Source of the DNA: Streptomyces sp. SLBN-118
GTDB taxonomy: Bacteria > Actinomycetota > Actinomycetes > Streptomycetales > Streptomycetaceae
NCBI RefSeq assembly: GCF_006715635.1
Contig: NZ_VFNP01000002.1
Location: forward strand, 2,046,001-2,110,000
Direction: 5' to 3'
DNA: 64,000 nt
Positions within the stretch are counted from its first letter, which is position 1; each line of letters begins with the position of its first letter. The notes under the pieces are model-generated. The model did not search any database. It saw only the letters and a list, made by a program, of their open reading frames with translations, and was not told the origin of the DNA. The position numbers and the translations under genes are program-made. Below, one piece after another: positions 16,881-25,419 of the stretch.

Positions 16881-17447
16881 GTGAGTGCCGCAGCGACCCG
16901 TGATCAGATCGTCGAGGCCGCGGACCGGCTGTTCTACCAGCACGGTTACGAGCACACGTCGTTCGCGGACATCGCCGGCGCCGTCGGCTTGTCGCGGGGC
17001 AACTTCTATTACCACTTCAAGTCCAAGGACGCGATCCTGAACGCGGTGATCGAGGCCAGACTGGCCGACACCCGACGGATGCTGGAGGAGTGGGAAACCG
17101 AGCGGGCCACTCCGGTCGGCCGCATCATGCGGTTCGTCGAGATCGTCCTGAGCAACGGCGCGGACATCCAGGAGTACGGCTGCCCGGTGGGCACCTTGAA
17201 CACCGAGCTGGCCAAGCTCGACCACGCCATGCTCGGCCAGGCCCGCGGGCTGTTCACGCTGTTCCGCACCTGGCTGAGCGACCAGTTCGCGCTGCTGGGG
17301 CACGCCGAGCAGGCCGACGAACTGGCCATGCACGTGCTCGCCTTCAGCCAGGGTGTCGCCGTGCTGTCCAACGCCTTCCGCGACGAGGAATTGGTCCGGC
17401 GGGAAGTCGACCGGATGCGCGACTGGCTGAGCACCTACGCGAAATGA
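16881..17447 (+). CDS. TetR-family repressor
   Basis: A 188-residue regulator. The GTG at 16881 follows a strong GGAGG site; a longer in-frame start lacks one. The N-terminal helix-turn-helix is FADIAGAVGLSRGNFYYHFK at residues of about 33-52, preceded by RDQIVEAADRLFYQHGYEHT. The C-terminal ligand domain has a Cys in EYGCPVGTL, a feature seen in TetR proteins that sense electrophiles or quinones. Divergent arrangement with the OYE gene and four matching operators between them make a reactive-electrophile sensing circuit likely. Effector identity is inference. Confidence 0.9.
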   Translation: MSAAATRDQIVEAADRLFYQHGYEHTSFADIAGAVGLSRGNFYYHFKSKDAILNAVIEARLADTRRMLEEWETERATPVGRIMRFVEIVLSNGADIQEYGCPVGTLNTELAKLDHAMLGQARGLFTLFRTWLSDQFALLGHAEQADELAMHVLAFSQGVAVLSNAFRDEELVRREVDRMRDWLSTYAK

Positions 17448-17455
17448 GAGATCAG

Positions 17456-17740
17456 ATGTTCGTGGTTCTGCTTCGGTTCTCCGAGAACAAGGGCGCCGCC
17501 GGCCAGCACATGAACGGCCACCAGGAGTGGATCCGGCGTGGCCTGGACGACGGCGTGTTCCTGCTGGTCGGCAGTATCCAGCCTGGTCTCGGCGGCGCGG
17601 TCATGGCGCACAACACGTCGCTTGCGGAGCTGGAGAAGCGGGTGAATGACGACCCGTTCGTGGCTGAGAACATCGTCAACGCGGAGATCATCGAGATCGC
17701 GCCGGGTATGGCGGACGAGCGACTGAGCTTCCTGTTGTGA
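17456..17740 (+). CDS. YciI-family protein
   Basis: A 94-residue protein starting MFVVLLRFSENKGAAGQHMN, the usual YCII-domain N-terminus, with the conserved His in MNGHQEWI and Asp in VNDDPFVAENIV that form the presumed active pair of this ferredoxin-like fold. The ATG lies 8 bp after the tetR stop with GAGAG before it; an alternative ATG at 17444 overlaps the tetR stop. It is co-transcribed with tetR. Family members are poorly understood small enzymes; here it likely belongs to the same stress response. Confidence 0.8.
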   Translation: MFVVLLRFSENKGAAGQHMNGHQEWIRRGLDDGVFLLVGSIQPGLGGAVMAHNTSLAELEKRVNDDPFVAENIVNAEIIEIAPGMADERLSFLL

Positions 17741-17880
17741 CGGCCCTGTTCCTCGGCCCGGACGGCGACCCGCGCTGGGAGCGGCGGCGCCCCGGACTTC
17801 CTCGCTTACCACGACACCGAGTGGGGATACCCGGTCGCCCGGGCCCGGCGGTGGCGGCGTGGCGGGCGGTGCCGGAATCC
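17737..17880 (+). pseudogene. Remnant of 3-methyladenine-DNA glycosylase I (tag-like)
   Basis: TALFLGPDGDPRWE in one frame, then GGAPDFLAYHDTEWGYPVA in another, is the N-terminus of a Tag-type glycosylase (normally Cys-rich start, then YHDTEWG). The rest of the roughly 190-residue protein is missing. It is followed by about 190 bp without a gene, up to the end of the permease gene. Confidence 0.5.
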
Positions 17881-18071
17881 TGCGACCTGGTGGGGATGGC
17901 CCTGGGTGCGCGCGGGCCGGGGGCCGTACCAGGCACCGGAATTTCAGTGGTGGTCGCGTCCGCCGGTCCGTTCTTGCCGGAACAAGAACTGATCTCTCCC
18001 GCGTGGAGCGGGGGAGGCCCATCGGGTGGGTACCAGTTCGCCGGATGTCGGCTCGCCGACCGGCGCCCGGC

Positions 18072-19583
18072 TCAGTGCCCCGGGTCGCTGACCGGTTCGG
18101 CAGCCGCGGTCGCGGTCTCGCCAGCGGTTCGGGCCGACACGGGGACGGCCCCGGAGGGTGCCGACACCTGACCGTCCAGTGCGGTGTCGAGCGTTGCGCC
18201 GAGGGCCCCCGCCTGCCCGTGGGACCTCGGACGGAGGCCGTTCAGGAACGCGTTGAGCACGATGGCGGTGGTCGCGCCGAGCGTGACACCACTGTTCAAA
18301 AGCGAGGAGAGGTCCGCGTTCATGTTCTCCTTGAACAGCACGGGTACGGTCGCGGGCAGCAGGGCGGCAGCCAGCGAGACTCCGACGACCAGGGCGTTCT
18401 TCTCCTCCCTGAGGTCCACCTTGGCAAGGGTCTGGATGCCGGCCAGCGCGACCATCGCGAACATGACCGTCGCCGCTCCGCCGAGGACCGCGTGCGGCAC
18501 CGACGCGACCGCGGCGGCGGCCTTGGGCAGCAGTCCCAGCACGATCATGAAGAGTCCCGCCGCGACGACCACGAAACGGCTCTTCACTTTGGTCATCCGT
18601 ACGAGGCCGACGTTCTCCGCGAAGGCCACGTAGGGGAAGGAGTTCAGGGCACCGCCGAGCGCCGTCGCCGCGCCGTCGGCCCGCAGAGCCCTGGCCACGG
18701 TCTCTCCGTCGATCTTCTTGCCGACGATGTCACCGATGGCGTACGTGTCCCCGGTCGTCTCCACCATGGTGATCACCATGACGATCAACATCAGCACGAT
18801 CGGGAACCACTCGAACCGTGGAACACCGAAGTGGAGCGGGGTGGTGACACCGACCCAGTCGGCTTTCCCGACGTCCGAGAAGCCGGCGTCGCCGAGGGCG
18901 AAGGCGACCGCCGTACCGCCGATCAGGCCGAGCAGGATCGCGATGCTCGACAGGAAGGGCCGGCCCAGCTTGATCAGCAGAAGAATGCCGAGCATGGTGC
19001 CCCCTGCGTAGGCGAAGTTCTTCGGATCGCCGAAGTCCTCGCTGCCGAGCCCGCCTGCCGCGTCGTTGAGACCCACCGGGATCAGCACAATGCCGAGCAC
19101 GGTGATCACGGTGCCGGTGACCACCGGCGGGAACAGCTTAAGCACAGCCCTGAACGCCCTGGTCGGAAGCCAGGCGAAGGCGAACGTGGCCAGTCCGGCG
19201 GTGATGACCGCACCATAGATGACCAGCAGGGCGGCCGTGCCGCCGCCGGCCCCGAGGCCGATCGCGATCATCGGTGAGACGGCGGTGAAGGTGACACCCT
19301 GGATCAGCGGCAGCCTGGCACCTATCCTGCCCACCCCCAGGGCCTGGATGATCGAGGCGATGCCGCAGGTGAAGAGGTCCGCGTTGATCAGGTAGACGAG
19401 TTGCTCCCGGCTCAGTCCGAGAGCTCCGCCGACGATGATCGGAACGATGACGGCGCCCGCGTAGAAGGCGAGGACGTGCTGGAAGCCGTAGAGGGCGAGC
19501 TTCGGGAGGGGCAGCACCTCATCGACGGGGTGTCTGCTCCCGTCCCCCGAGGCGGACGCGCGGATCAAGGCGACTCGAGCCAT
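18072..19583 (-). CDS. NCS2 xanthine/uric acid permease
   Basis: A 503-residue membrane protein of the nucleobase-cation symporter-2 family, with 12-14 hydrophobic segments. The family signature appears as ENVGLVRMTKVKSRFV, and FPPVVTGTVITVLGIVLIPV and the final ALPLIQ-type motif (LPLIQGVTFTAVSPM) are present. The start MARVALIRASASG at 19583 has GAAGGG upstream; the longer frame upstream is rejected. The C-terminal 60 residues are a Ala/Thr-rich cytoplasmic tail. Expected role is proton-coupled uptake of xanthine or urate. No purine-catabolic gene is adjacent. Confidence 0.85.
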   Translation of the reverse strand: MARVALIRASASGDGSRHPVDEVLPLPKLALYGFQHVLAFYAGAVIVPIIVGGALGLSREQLVYLINADLFTCGIASIIQALGVGRIGARLPLIQGVTFTAVSPMIAIGLGAGGGTAALLVIYGAVITAGLATFAFAWLPTRAFRAVLKLFPPVVTGTVITVLGIVLIPVGLNDAAGGLGSEDFGDPKNFAYAGGTMLGILLLIKLGRPFLSSIAILLGLIGGTAVAFALGDAGFSDVGKADWVGVTTPLHFGVPRFEWFPIVLMLIVMVITMVETTGDTYAIGDIVGKKIDGETVARALRADGAATALGGALNSFPYVAFAENVGLVRMTKVKSRFVVVAAGLFMIVLGLLPKAAAAVASVPHAVLGGAATVMFAMVALAGIQTLAKVDLREEKNALVVGVSLAAALLPATVPVLFKENMNADLSSLLNSGVTLGATTAIVLNAFLNGLRPRSHGQAGALGATLDTALDGQVSAPSGAVPVSARTAGETATAAAEPVSDPGH

Positions 19584-20036
19584 TTCTTCTATGCCCTTCA
19601 AAAGGTAAGGAGTGGATTGCGATCCTGGTTGCTCAGCGAGATGGAAGCGGAGCGCCGGGATTCTGGCCATCCGCATGGAATAGGGCGTTGCGGTGTCACC
19701 GCGAATGCCTTGTTGTTCAGGACCGAATCAAACGCCCGACCCACGAGTAAGGGCATCGTCTGTGTATACAAAGGTGGCGGACGATCCTGGCGACCATGCC
19801 GTAGCTACCTCGGGGCGCCGACGCGAGTGCCGAGGTCTCAGGGCCGCCCATTGGGACCGTGGCCGGGGCGCTGGTACGGCGATCCGGTCCGGGATGAAAA
19901 CCGCGCGATGTGCTGCCGGTACGGGCAGGCCCGCCGCAAACGGACACCGATGACCGTAGCCGTACGTTCGTACAATCGATGAGTCTGGCAGAACAGACCG
20001 TAGTCACGGCGGCTCCGCGCTCCTAGGTTGCAGCGC
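19584..20036. other. Intergenic region between permease and helix-turn-helix gene
   Basis: About 450 bp of divergent intergenic DNA. It must hold the promoters of both flanking genes. I see no open frame with coding character, no tRNA and no strong repeat. Confidence 0.4.
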
Positions 20037-20792
20037 GTGCAGCCACCGCAGGCCCAGCAACCCACGCCTCCCACCCCGCCCTTTGACGCCCGGGCCGCCC
20101 GCAGACTGCGGGCGGCACTCGGCATGGGACCCCAGCACGTCGCCTACGACATGCGGGTCTCCTACGGGCTGTCCCATGTCACGCCCGAGCTGGTGATCGC
20201 CTGGGAGCGCGGCACCACAGCTCCCGGCCCGTCCGAACTCACAGCACTCACGGGTGTGTTGTGGTGCTCGCTTGGTGAACTCGTCGGTGCGCCAAGGACC
20301 TTGCGTCAGCATCGTGTGGCCTGCGGGCTCCCGCCCGAGGACGTCGCCCGGGGCGTCGGGCTGGAACTCCTGGCGTATCTGCGGATGGAGGAGGCCTGCG
20401 AGTGGACCGGTGACGAGCGGCAGTCCGCCGCTCTCGCCCACGTGCTCCACCTGTCGCTGCCCGACTTCGTCACCGTCACCGGGCAGGGCGGCAAACTCGC
20501 GAAACTGCTGCGCCGCGCGGTCACCACGCGTTGGCAGGCGCATGTGCGCCCGGTGGGCGAGCTGCTGCCCCTGGACCGGCCGGTCCTGGAAGCGGCACTG
20601 GAGGAGATGCACACCGAGTACCAGGGCCGGTCGCTGCGCAGCGCGGCAACCGCGCTGGGCTGGAGCCGGGGAAGGTACTACTCCCGCTCGGACGCGGAGC
20701 CAGAACCCGCCGACACCGGGCAGACGGAAGAGGACTTCCTCGACCGGATCGTCGAGATATTCTGGCAGGCGGTTCAGAGGACCACATACTGA
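20037..20792 (+). CDS. Streptomyces helix-turn-helix DNA-binding protein
   Basis: About 251 residues. A GTG at 20037 and a TTG at 20028 are both possible starts. Residues of about 15-75 have XRE-like character (ARRLRAALGMGPQHVAYDMR, TPELVIAWERGTTAPGPSEL), and a second similar unit follows (RTLRQHRVACGLPPEDVARG). The middle and C-terminus are acidic and end DFLDRIVEIFWQAVQRTTY. This matches a conserved family of Streptomyces DNA-binding proteins of unknown regulon. It stands alone. Confidence 0.65.
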   Translation: MQPPQAQQPTPPTPPFDARAARRLRAALGMGPQHVAYDMRVSYGLSHVTPELVIAWERGTTAPGPSELTALTGVLWCSLGELVGAPRTLRQHRVACGLPPEDVARGVGLELLAYLRMEEACEWTGDERQSAALAHVLHLSLPDFVTVTGQGGKLAKLLRRAVTTRWQAHVRPVGELLPLDRPVLEAALEEMHTEYQGRSLRSAATALGWSRGRYYSRSDAEPEPADTGQTEEDFLDRIVEIFWQAVQRTTY

Positions 20793-20862
20793 GCCGGACA
20801 GTGACCTTCCGGGTGAATGGGTGTCGCCAGGTCGAATCGTGTCCGCTGGCTGCGTCACAGCC

Positions 20863-20985
20863 GGGCAGGGCTCTGACCAGCCGCAGCAGCCTGTCCTTGC
20901 CCACGGTGATGCCGACGGCGGAGGCCAGGCGGGCTCCCGCCCGGCCGGCCAGGGCCAGCCCGATCTGCGTCCACAGCCCAATCGG
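20863..20985 (-). pseudogene. ISL3-family transposase fragment
   Basis: The minus strand reads GLWTQIGLALAGRAGARLAS then AVGITVGKDRLLRLVRALP, the middle of an ISL3-type transposase before the DDE core. About 40 codons are left, with no ends in place. The surrounding 20793-21263 holds nothing else I can support. Confidence 0.55.
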
Positions 20986-21263
20986 CACAAGTGCTACCTC
21001 GCTGCCGGCCTGCTGATCGGTTACCTGATCGGCACCCACCTGCACGGCACCCCGGCGCAGTCACCCGACACGCCGCGCCCGGGACACACTGCACCGGCCA
21101 CCTCCGACCCGTACCGCACACGTACACGACCCTCAGTCTCGCCGCCTGGACCTGCTCCCCGCCGACGCGGCCCCGCCGGCCACCGAGATGATGCCCTTGG
21201 TCAATTCGGGCCCGACGAAGAAGGGCCCTTGACCTGCAATTACGCTGGTCATGGGCCCCAGGC

Positions 21264-21676
21264 GGCAGACGAGTCGGGCTGTACGCCGGGTTCTGTCGCC
21301 CGGGCGCCTCGCGGCGTCCGGGGAGACGGCCATCCATCTAGGACCGGCGTTGCCACCGGTCTCGTGCGGTCTACCCGCGGACTCGGGCGGGCAGCCCTCG
21401 AACGTCCGCGCAGGGCCGCCTCTTGCAGCGGCCCCTCTTGACCTTGCTCCAGGTGGGGTTTACCTAGCCGCCTGAGTCACCTCAGGCGCTGGTGGTCTCT
21501 TACACCACCGTTTCACCCTTACCGAGGACCGAGGTCCCCGGCGGTCTGTTTTCTGTGGCACTGTCCCGCGGGTCACCCCGGGTGGCCGTTAGCCACCACC
21601 TTGCCCTGTGGAGCCCGGACGTTCCTCGGGGAGGTCCGAAGATCTCCACGCGGCCGTCCGCCCGGCTCGTCTGCCG
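21264..21676 (-). ncRNA. rnpB: RNase P RNA (type A)
   Basis: The catalytic RNA of RNase P, which removes 5' leaders from pre-tRNAs. On the minus strand it starts near 21676 with CAGACGAGCCGGGCGGACGG, contains the conserved GAGGAACGTCCGGGCTCCAC and later ACAGAACCCGGC, and ends with CCCGACTCGTCTGCC near 21264. The 5' and 3' ends pair to form helix P1 (GGCAGACGAG / CTCGTCTGCC). The long GC-rich P12-type helix is in the middle. The length of about 413 nt is normal for Streptomyces. Ends are placed by helix P1 and are good to a few bases. Confidence 0.93.
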
Positions 21677-21751
21677 TGACGACCATGCTACCTGGCGTGC
21701 GCGGGGCCGAATCCCGCCGAGCTGGTGTGGGTGGGCGGCGCCGGGCGATCC

Positions 21752-22330
21752 TCACGTGAGGGCGGCGGTCTCCAGGTCGAAGGCGAATGACTCGGGGAGC
21801 GTCAGGGACTTGCCGAACGACACGGAGCACCGCTTGCCGTAGTCCTCGCCCTCCGGCTCACTGAAGAGCGTGACCGAAGACTCGTCGCGATCGACAAGCA
21901 GGTACAGCGGGATACCCCCGCGCGCATAGCAGCGCCGCTTGTCTTCACGATCGACCTTCGCCCGTGTCGACGTGACCTCGACGACGAGTTCCACACCGTC
22001 GCACGGCATCCAGGGGTCTGCACCCCGGAACAGCCGAAGCTCGGTAGGGGCAAAGGTGCCGTCGGGGATCACATGGCTCTTGGGGCAGCCTCCCCCGCTC
22101 GGCAGCTTGAGCCCTTTGTTCCCGGAGAAGTCCATATCTGCCTGTGAACGCCTTATTACCTGCTTCGCGATCGCACTGATGTAGTCCTCGTGATCCCCGT
22201 CCGGCGGCGGCGTCACTACGATTTCCCCCTCGATCAGCTCCGCACGGAAACCCTCCGGCGTCTCCAGCGCCAGGAAGCCCTCCAGCAGGATGTCCGCCTG
22301 CGTGAGCGGTTCATGCGGCATGGCACTCAT
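21752..22330 (-). CDS. Uma2-family (DUF820) predicted nuclease
   Basis: A 192-residue protein of the Uma2/DUF820 family, which has a PD-(D/E)XK nuclease fold. Visible core: HVIPDGTFAP with the Asp, ELVVEVTSTRAKVDREDKRR with the (E)V(T)S..D..K arrangement, and YARGGIPLYLLVDRD. The ATG at 22330 has AAGGAG seven bases upstream. Uma2 genes are numerous in Streptomyces and their role is unknown; links to mobile DNA have been proposed. It is next to the RNase P RNA gene, transcribed in the same direction. Confidence 0.85.
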   Translation of the reverse strand: MSAMPHEPLTQADILLEGFLALETPEGFRAELIEGEIVVTPPPDGDHEDYISAIAKQVIRRSQADMDFSGNKGLKLPSGGGCPKSHVIPDGTFAPTELRLFRGADPWMPCDGVELVVEVTSTRAKVDREDKRRCYARGGIPLYLLVDRDESSVTLFSEPEGEDYGKRCSVSFGKSLTLPESFAFDLETAALT

Positions 22331-22439
22331 GTCGCGCTCCTTCCTCGGTCGCTCGTCAGACTGGGACATCGCCGGGCCGCCCGTCGTGAGAAGGGGAGTC
22401 GTTCCCTCGATCGTGGCACACGATCACGGGAATCCGGAG

Positions 22440-22858
22440 GCGCTCACCGGCGATCGCTGGCCGTCGATGTGTACGGCGTGCTGCTGATGGTCGCCCTGCA
22501 CGCGTCCTGTGTGACCCGGCCCCATGTGGTGGGACCGGACGGATCACTGCGGATCCGCTCCGGCGCGCTGTTCGACCTGCGGATGCAGGCGGACGAGATC
22601 GTCGGCGCCCGCGTCGAACGGCGTTGTCCCGAGGGGCGGTTGATCCAGTCGCGCGAGGACGGGTCGCTGGATCTGATCGTCGCGAGCCAGACGACGGTGG
22701 CGGTGGAGCTCGCGGCGCCTGTTCGCTACGTACGGCCGCTCGGGAAGCAAGGTCGTGCGCGGGTCGTGCGCTTCCACGCCGACGACCCGAAGGCGCTCGT
22801 CCAGGCCCTCACGCGGGTGCGAACCGCACCTTCGCCGATCCCGGGTCCGCCTGTGTGA
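22440..22858 (+). pseudogene. C-terminal fragment of a Streptomyces membrane protein
   Basis: From about residue SLAVDVYGVLLMVALHASC there is one hydrophobic segment, then a cytoplasmic domain (GSLRIRSGALFDLRMQADEI, VGARVERRCPEGRL, VRPLGKQGRARVVRFHADDP). This looks like the last third of a membrane protein I have seen in several Streptomyces genomes. Upstream of 22440 the frame is open but not coding-like, and no start with a ribosome site is found. The N-terminal transmembrane part seems deleted. Confidence 0.45.
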
Positions 22859-24248
22859 GCCTCACCCGCAGCCGCTCGCCCAGGGGCAGTTCGGCCTCGC
22901 CGCCCGCGATCCGCGCGACCACCGCCGGGTCCTCCAGGTGGACCGTTCCGACCGCGAATTCGTCCTCCTCCACGTCCACCACGTAGGCGTCGAAGACCTC
23001 GCCGATCCGTTCCTTCAGCACCGCCGCCTCGATGAAGTCGACGCACTCGCGTTCCACCGTGTTGGCGCGGCGCGAGCCGTCCGCCATCTCCTTGGGCAGT
23101 GCCTCCAGCGCGGCCGAGACCCACTCGGGCGGCTCCTGTCCTGCCACGGCCGCCACGCACAGCTCGCCCGCGTACCGGTCCACGAGCCGTCGCAGCGGGG
23201 CCGTGCAGTGCGTGTACTCGTCGGCGACCGCCGCGTGGACCGCGGGCGAGGGCAGTTCGCCGCCCGTGAAGGAGCTGTAGCCCGCGCCGCGGAGCAGGGT
23301 CGTGCACTCCTCCAGGAAGGCGGCGTGGCGGGTGTTGTCCGGGTCGAGGGAACGGACCACGTCCGCGTACGAGACATGGTGCGGCCAGTCGATGTGCAGC
23401 GCCTTCGCCGAGCGGCGCAGCCGTGCCACCGCGCCGTCCGGGGCGGTGGGCAGCGTACGCAGGATGCCGGTGCCCGCCGCGATCATGAGGTCGGCCGCGG
23501 CCATGCCGGTGAGCAGCGAGATCTGGGCGTTCCAGGCGCCGGCGGGGAGTACGGCGCGGTATGCGATGGCGTACGAGCCGTCCCGCTCGACGATTTCCTG
23601 CTCGGGGACGTTCAGGGAGATCCCGCCGCGTTCGCGCTCCAGGTTCTCGCGCAGCAGCCCGATGTCCCTGAGCAGCGCCAGCGGCTCCTCGGCCGTGCCC
23701 GCGTCGATCTGCCGCTGCACGCCCTCGTAGTCGAGCTTGGCCCGGCTGCGGACGAGCGCGCGCCGCACCTCGGTCGCGACGGGGCGCCCCTCGGCGTCGA
23801 GGTCGATCTGCCAGAGCAGCGCGGGAGCCGGGTGGCCGGGCAGCAGGCTGGCCGCGCCTTCGGAGAGCACGGCCGGATGCAGCGGAACCTTCCCGTCCGG
23901 GAAGTAGAGGGTCTGGACGCGGCGATGGGCCTCGGCGTCGAGCACGCCACCGGGTGCGACGAATGCGGCGACATCGGCGATCGCGTACCGCACGCGGTAT
24001 CCGCCGTCGCGGCGCGAGAGGTGCATCGCCTGGTCGAGGTCGACGGAGGCCGGCGGGTCGATGGTGAAGAAGGGGATGTCGGTGGCGTCGTGCTCGGGCA
24101 GGCGCGGGGCCCGGGCGGCCGCCTCCGCCTCGGCGAGGACCTCGGGCGGGAAGTCCTCCGGTACGTCGAGCGTCGTACGCAGCACGTGCAGCGCGGCCCG
24201 CAGCGGAGCCTCGGCTGCGCCGGTCACAAGCATCTTGCGGCGGGGCAT
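22809..24248 (-). CDS. RNB-domain 3'-5' exoribonuclease (RNase II/R-like)
   Basis: A 479-residue RNase. The RNB catalytic block is IPFFTIDPPASVDLDQAMHL, matching the aspartate cluster of RNase II (D-P-x-x-x-x-D-x-D), and the later TAPLRRLVDRYAGELC corresponds to the conserved APxRRYxDL motif. There is no N-terminal cold-shock pair, so it is the short actinobacterial form. The ATG at 24248 (MPRRKMLVTGAAE) is chosen because the frame upstream is Pro/Arg-rich shadow sequence from the repeat element. Likely degrades structured or unstructured RNA in the cytoplasm. Its 3' end overlaps the end of the convergent membrane-protein remnant by 50 bp. Confidence 0.88.
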   Translation of the reverse strand: MPRRKMLVTGAAEAPLRAALHVLRTTLDVPEDFPPEVLAEAEAAARAPRLPEHDATDIPFFTIDPPASVDLDQAMHLSRRDGGYRVRYAIADVAAFVAPGGVLDAEAHRRVQTLYFPDGKVPLHPAVLSEGAASLLPGHPAPALLWQIDLDAEGRPVATEVRRALVRSRAKLDYEGVQRQIDAGTAEEPLALLRDIGLLRENLERERGGISLNVPEQEIVERDGSYAIAYRAVLPAGAWNAQISLLTGMAAADLMIAAGTGILRTLPTAPDGAVARLRRSAKALHIDWPHHVSYADVVRSLDPDNTRHAAFLEECTTLLRGAGYSSFTGGELPSPAVHAAVADEYTHCTAPLRRLVDRYAGELCVAAVAGQEPPEWVSAALEALPKEMADGSRRANTVERECVDFIEAAVLKERIGEVFDAYVVDVEEDEFAVGTVHLEDPAVVARIAGGEAELPLGERLRVRLTQADPGSAKVRFAPA

Positions 24249-24305
24249 GGACCGAGCGTATGGCGGGGCGGGGACCTTGGCACCCCGTACGCTGGCGCGG
24301 GGGCC

Positions 24306-24545
24306 GCGGGCGTGTTGTGGAAGTGGCGCCGTCCGCCCGAAGGGCGGGCCCCGCGGCGTCTGGCGAGTGCAATCGCAAGGCGGTGGGGGTACCCCCGGAC
24401 GAAGTCTGGGGGAGATCGCCCTCGTACTGGACGTACTTGGGCGACTCCGACAACATCGCGTGGGGGCACCTCCCGTGCCCGAAGGGCTACGGGGGAGTGC
24501 GTGCCAGGCGTCGCGGGGCAGGCGCGACTTGCACAACACGCCCGC
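24306..24545. repeat. MITE-like structured repeat element (240 bp)
   Basis: Terminal inverted repeats of 14 bp, GCGGGCGTGTTGTG (24306-24319) and CACAACACGCCCGC (24532-24545), enclose a sequence with further hairpins, e.g. GGTGGGGGTACCCCC and GTGGGGGCACCTCCCGTGCC. Segments like these recur between genes in many Streptomyces chromosomes. It contains no gene and lies between the RNB gene and yaaA, just upstream of the yaaA ribosome site. Confidence 0.5.
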
Positions 24546-24580
24546 GCCCCCCGCCCCCGTGCGTACGAAGGAGTTGTGCC

Positions 24581-25363
24581 GTGCTCGTGCTGTTGCCGCC
24601 GTCGGAGGGTAAGGCCGCTTCCGGGCGCGGGGCTCCGCTGAAGCCGGAGTCGTTGTCGCTGCCGGGTCTTGCCGGGGCGCGCGCCGCGGTGCTGGACGAA
24701 CTGGTCGAGTTGTGCGCCGCCGACGAGGACAAGGCGCGGGAGGTACTCGGACTGAGCGAGGGGCTGCGCGGCGAGATCGCTAAGAACGTGGAGCTGAGGA
24801 CCGCGGGGACCCGGCCGGCCGGGGAGATCTACACGGGCGTCCTGTACGACGCGCTCAGCCTCGCGACGCTCGAACCGGACGCGCGGCGCCGGGCCCGGCA
24901 GTCGCTGCTGGTCTTCTCGGGGCTGTGGGGTGCGGTACGGATCACCGACCGGATCCCGTCGTACCGCTGCTCGATGGGCGTGAAGCTGCCGGGGCTCGGC
25001 GCGCTGGGTGCGCACTGGCGGGGGCCGATGGCTTCCGCCCTGCCCGAGGCGGCCGACGCCGGGCTCGTCCTCGATCTGCGGTCCTCGGCGTATGCGGCGG
25101 CGTGGAAGCCGAAGGGGGAGGTGGCGGGGCGTACGGCGACGGTGCGGGTGCTGCATGCGCCGACCCGGAAGGTGGTCAGCCACTTCAACAAGGCGACGAA
25201 GGGCCGGCTGGTACGGGACCTGCTGACGGCGGGCGCGAAGCCCTCCCGTCCGGCGGAGCTGGTGGAGGCGCTGCGGGACCTGGGGTACGTCGTGGAGGCG
25301 GAGGCTCCGGGGCGCGCGGGGCAGGCGTGGGCACTGGACGTGCTGGTCACCCAGATCCACTGA
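24581..25363 (+). CDS. yaaA: YaaA/DUF328 peroxide-stress protein
   Basis: A 260-residue protein starting VLVLLPPSEGKAASGRG, the signature N-terminus of the UPF0246/YaaA family, with VFSGLWGAVRITDRIPSYRC and the C-terminal HFNKATKGRLVRDLL also typical. In E. coli YaaA limits free iron and protects DNA and proteins from hydrogen peroxide. The GTG start has AAGGAG seven bases upstream. The start lies 35 bp past the end of a repeat element that may affect its transcription. Confidence 0.9.
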   Translation: MLVLLPPSEGKAASGRGAPLKPESLSLPGLAGARAAVLDELVELCAADEDKAREVLGLSEGLRGEIAKNVELRTAGTRPAGEIYTGVLYDALSLATLEPDARRRARQSLLVFSGLWGAVRITDRIPSYRCSMGVKLPGLGALGAHWRGPMASALPEAADAGLVLDLRSSAYAAAWKPKGEVAGRTATVRVLHAPTRKVVSHFNKATKGRLVRDLLTAGAKPSRPAELVEALRDLGYVVEAEAPGRAGQAWALDVLVTQIH

Positions 25364-25419
25364 TTGCATCCTCTGCAACGCTCGTTGCGTTGGATGGGGT
25401 CGCCCGGCAGGATGGCCGC

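Noticed and set aside
20254..21441. Plus-strand open frame of 395 codons running into the RNase P RNA gene
   Set aside because: It overlaps the helix-turn-helix gene in another frame, an ISL3 remnant and rnpB; there is no protein similarity.
22755..24641. Plus-strand open frame of 628 codons
   Set aside because: Antisense to the RNB ribonuclease, which has clear catalytic motifs.
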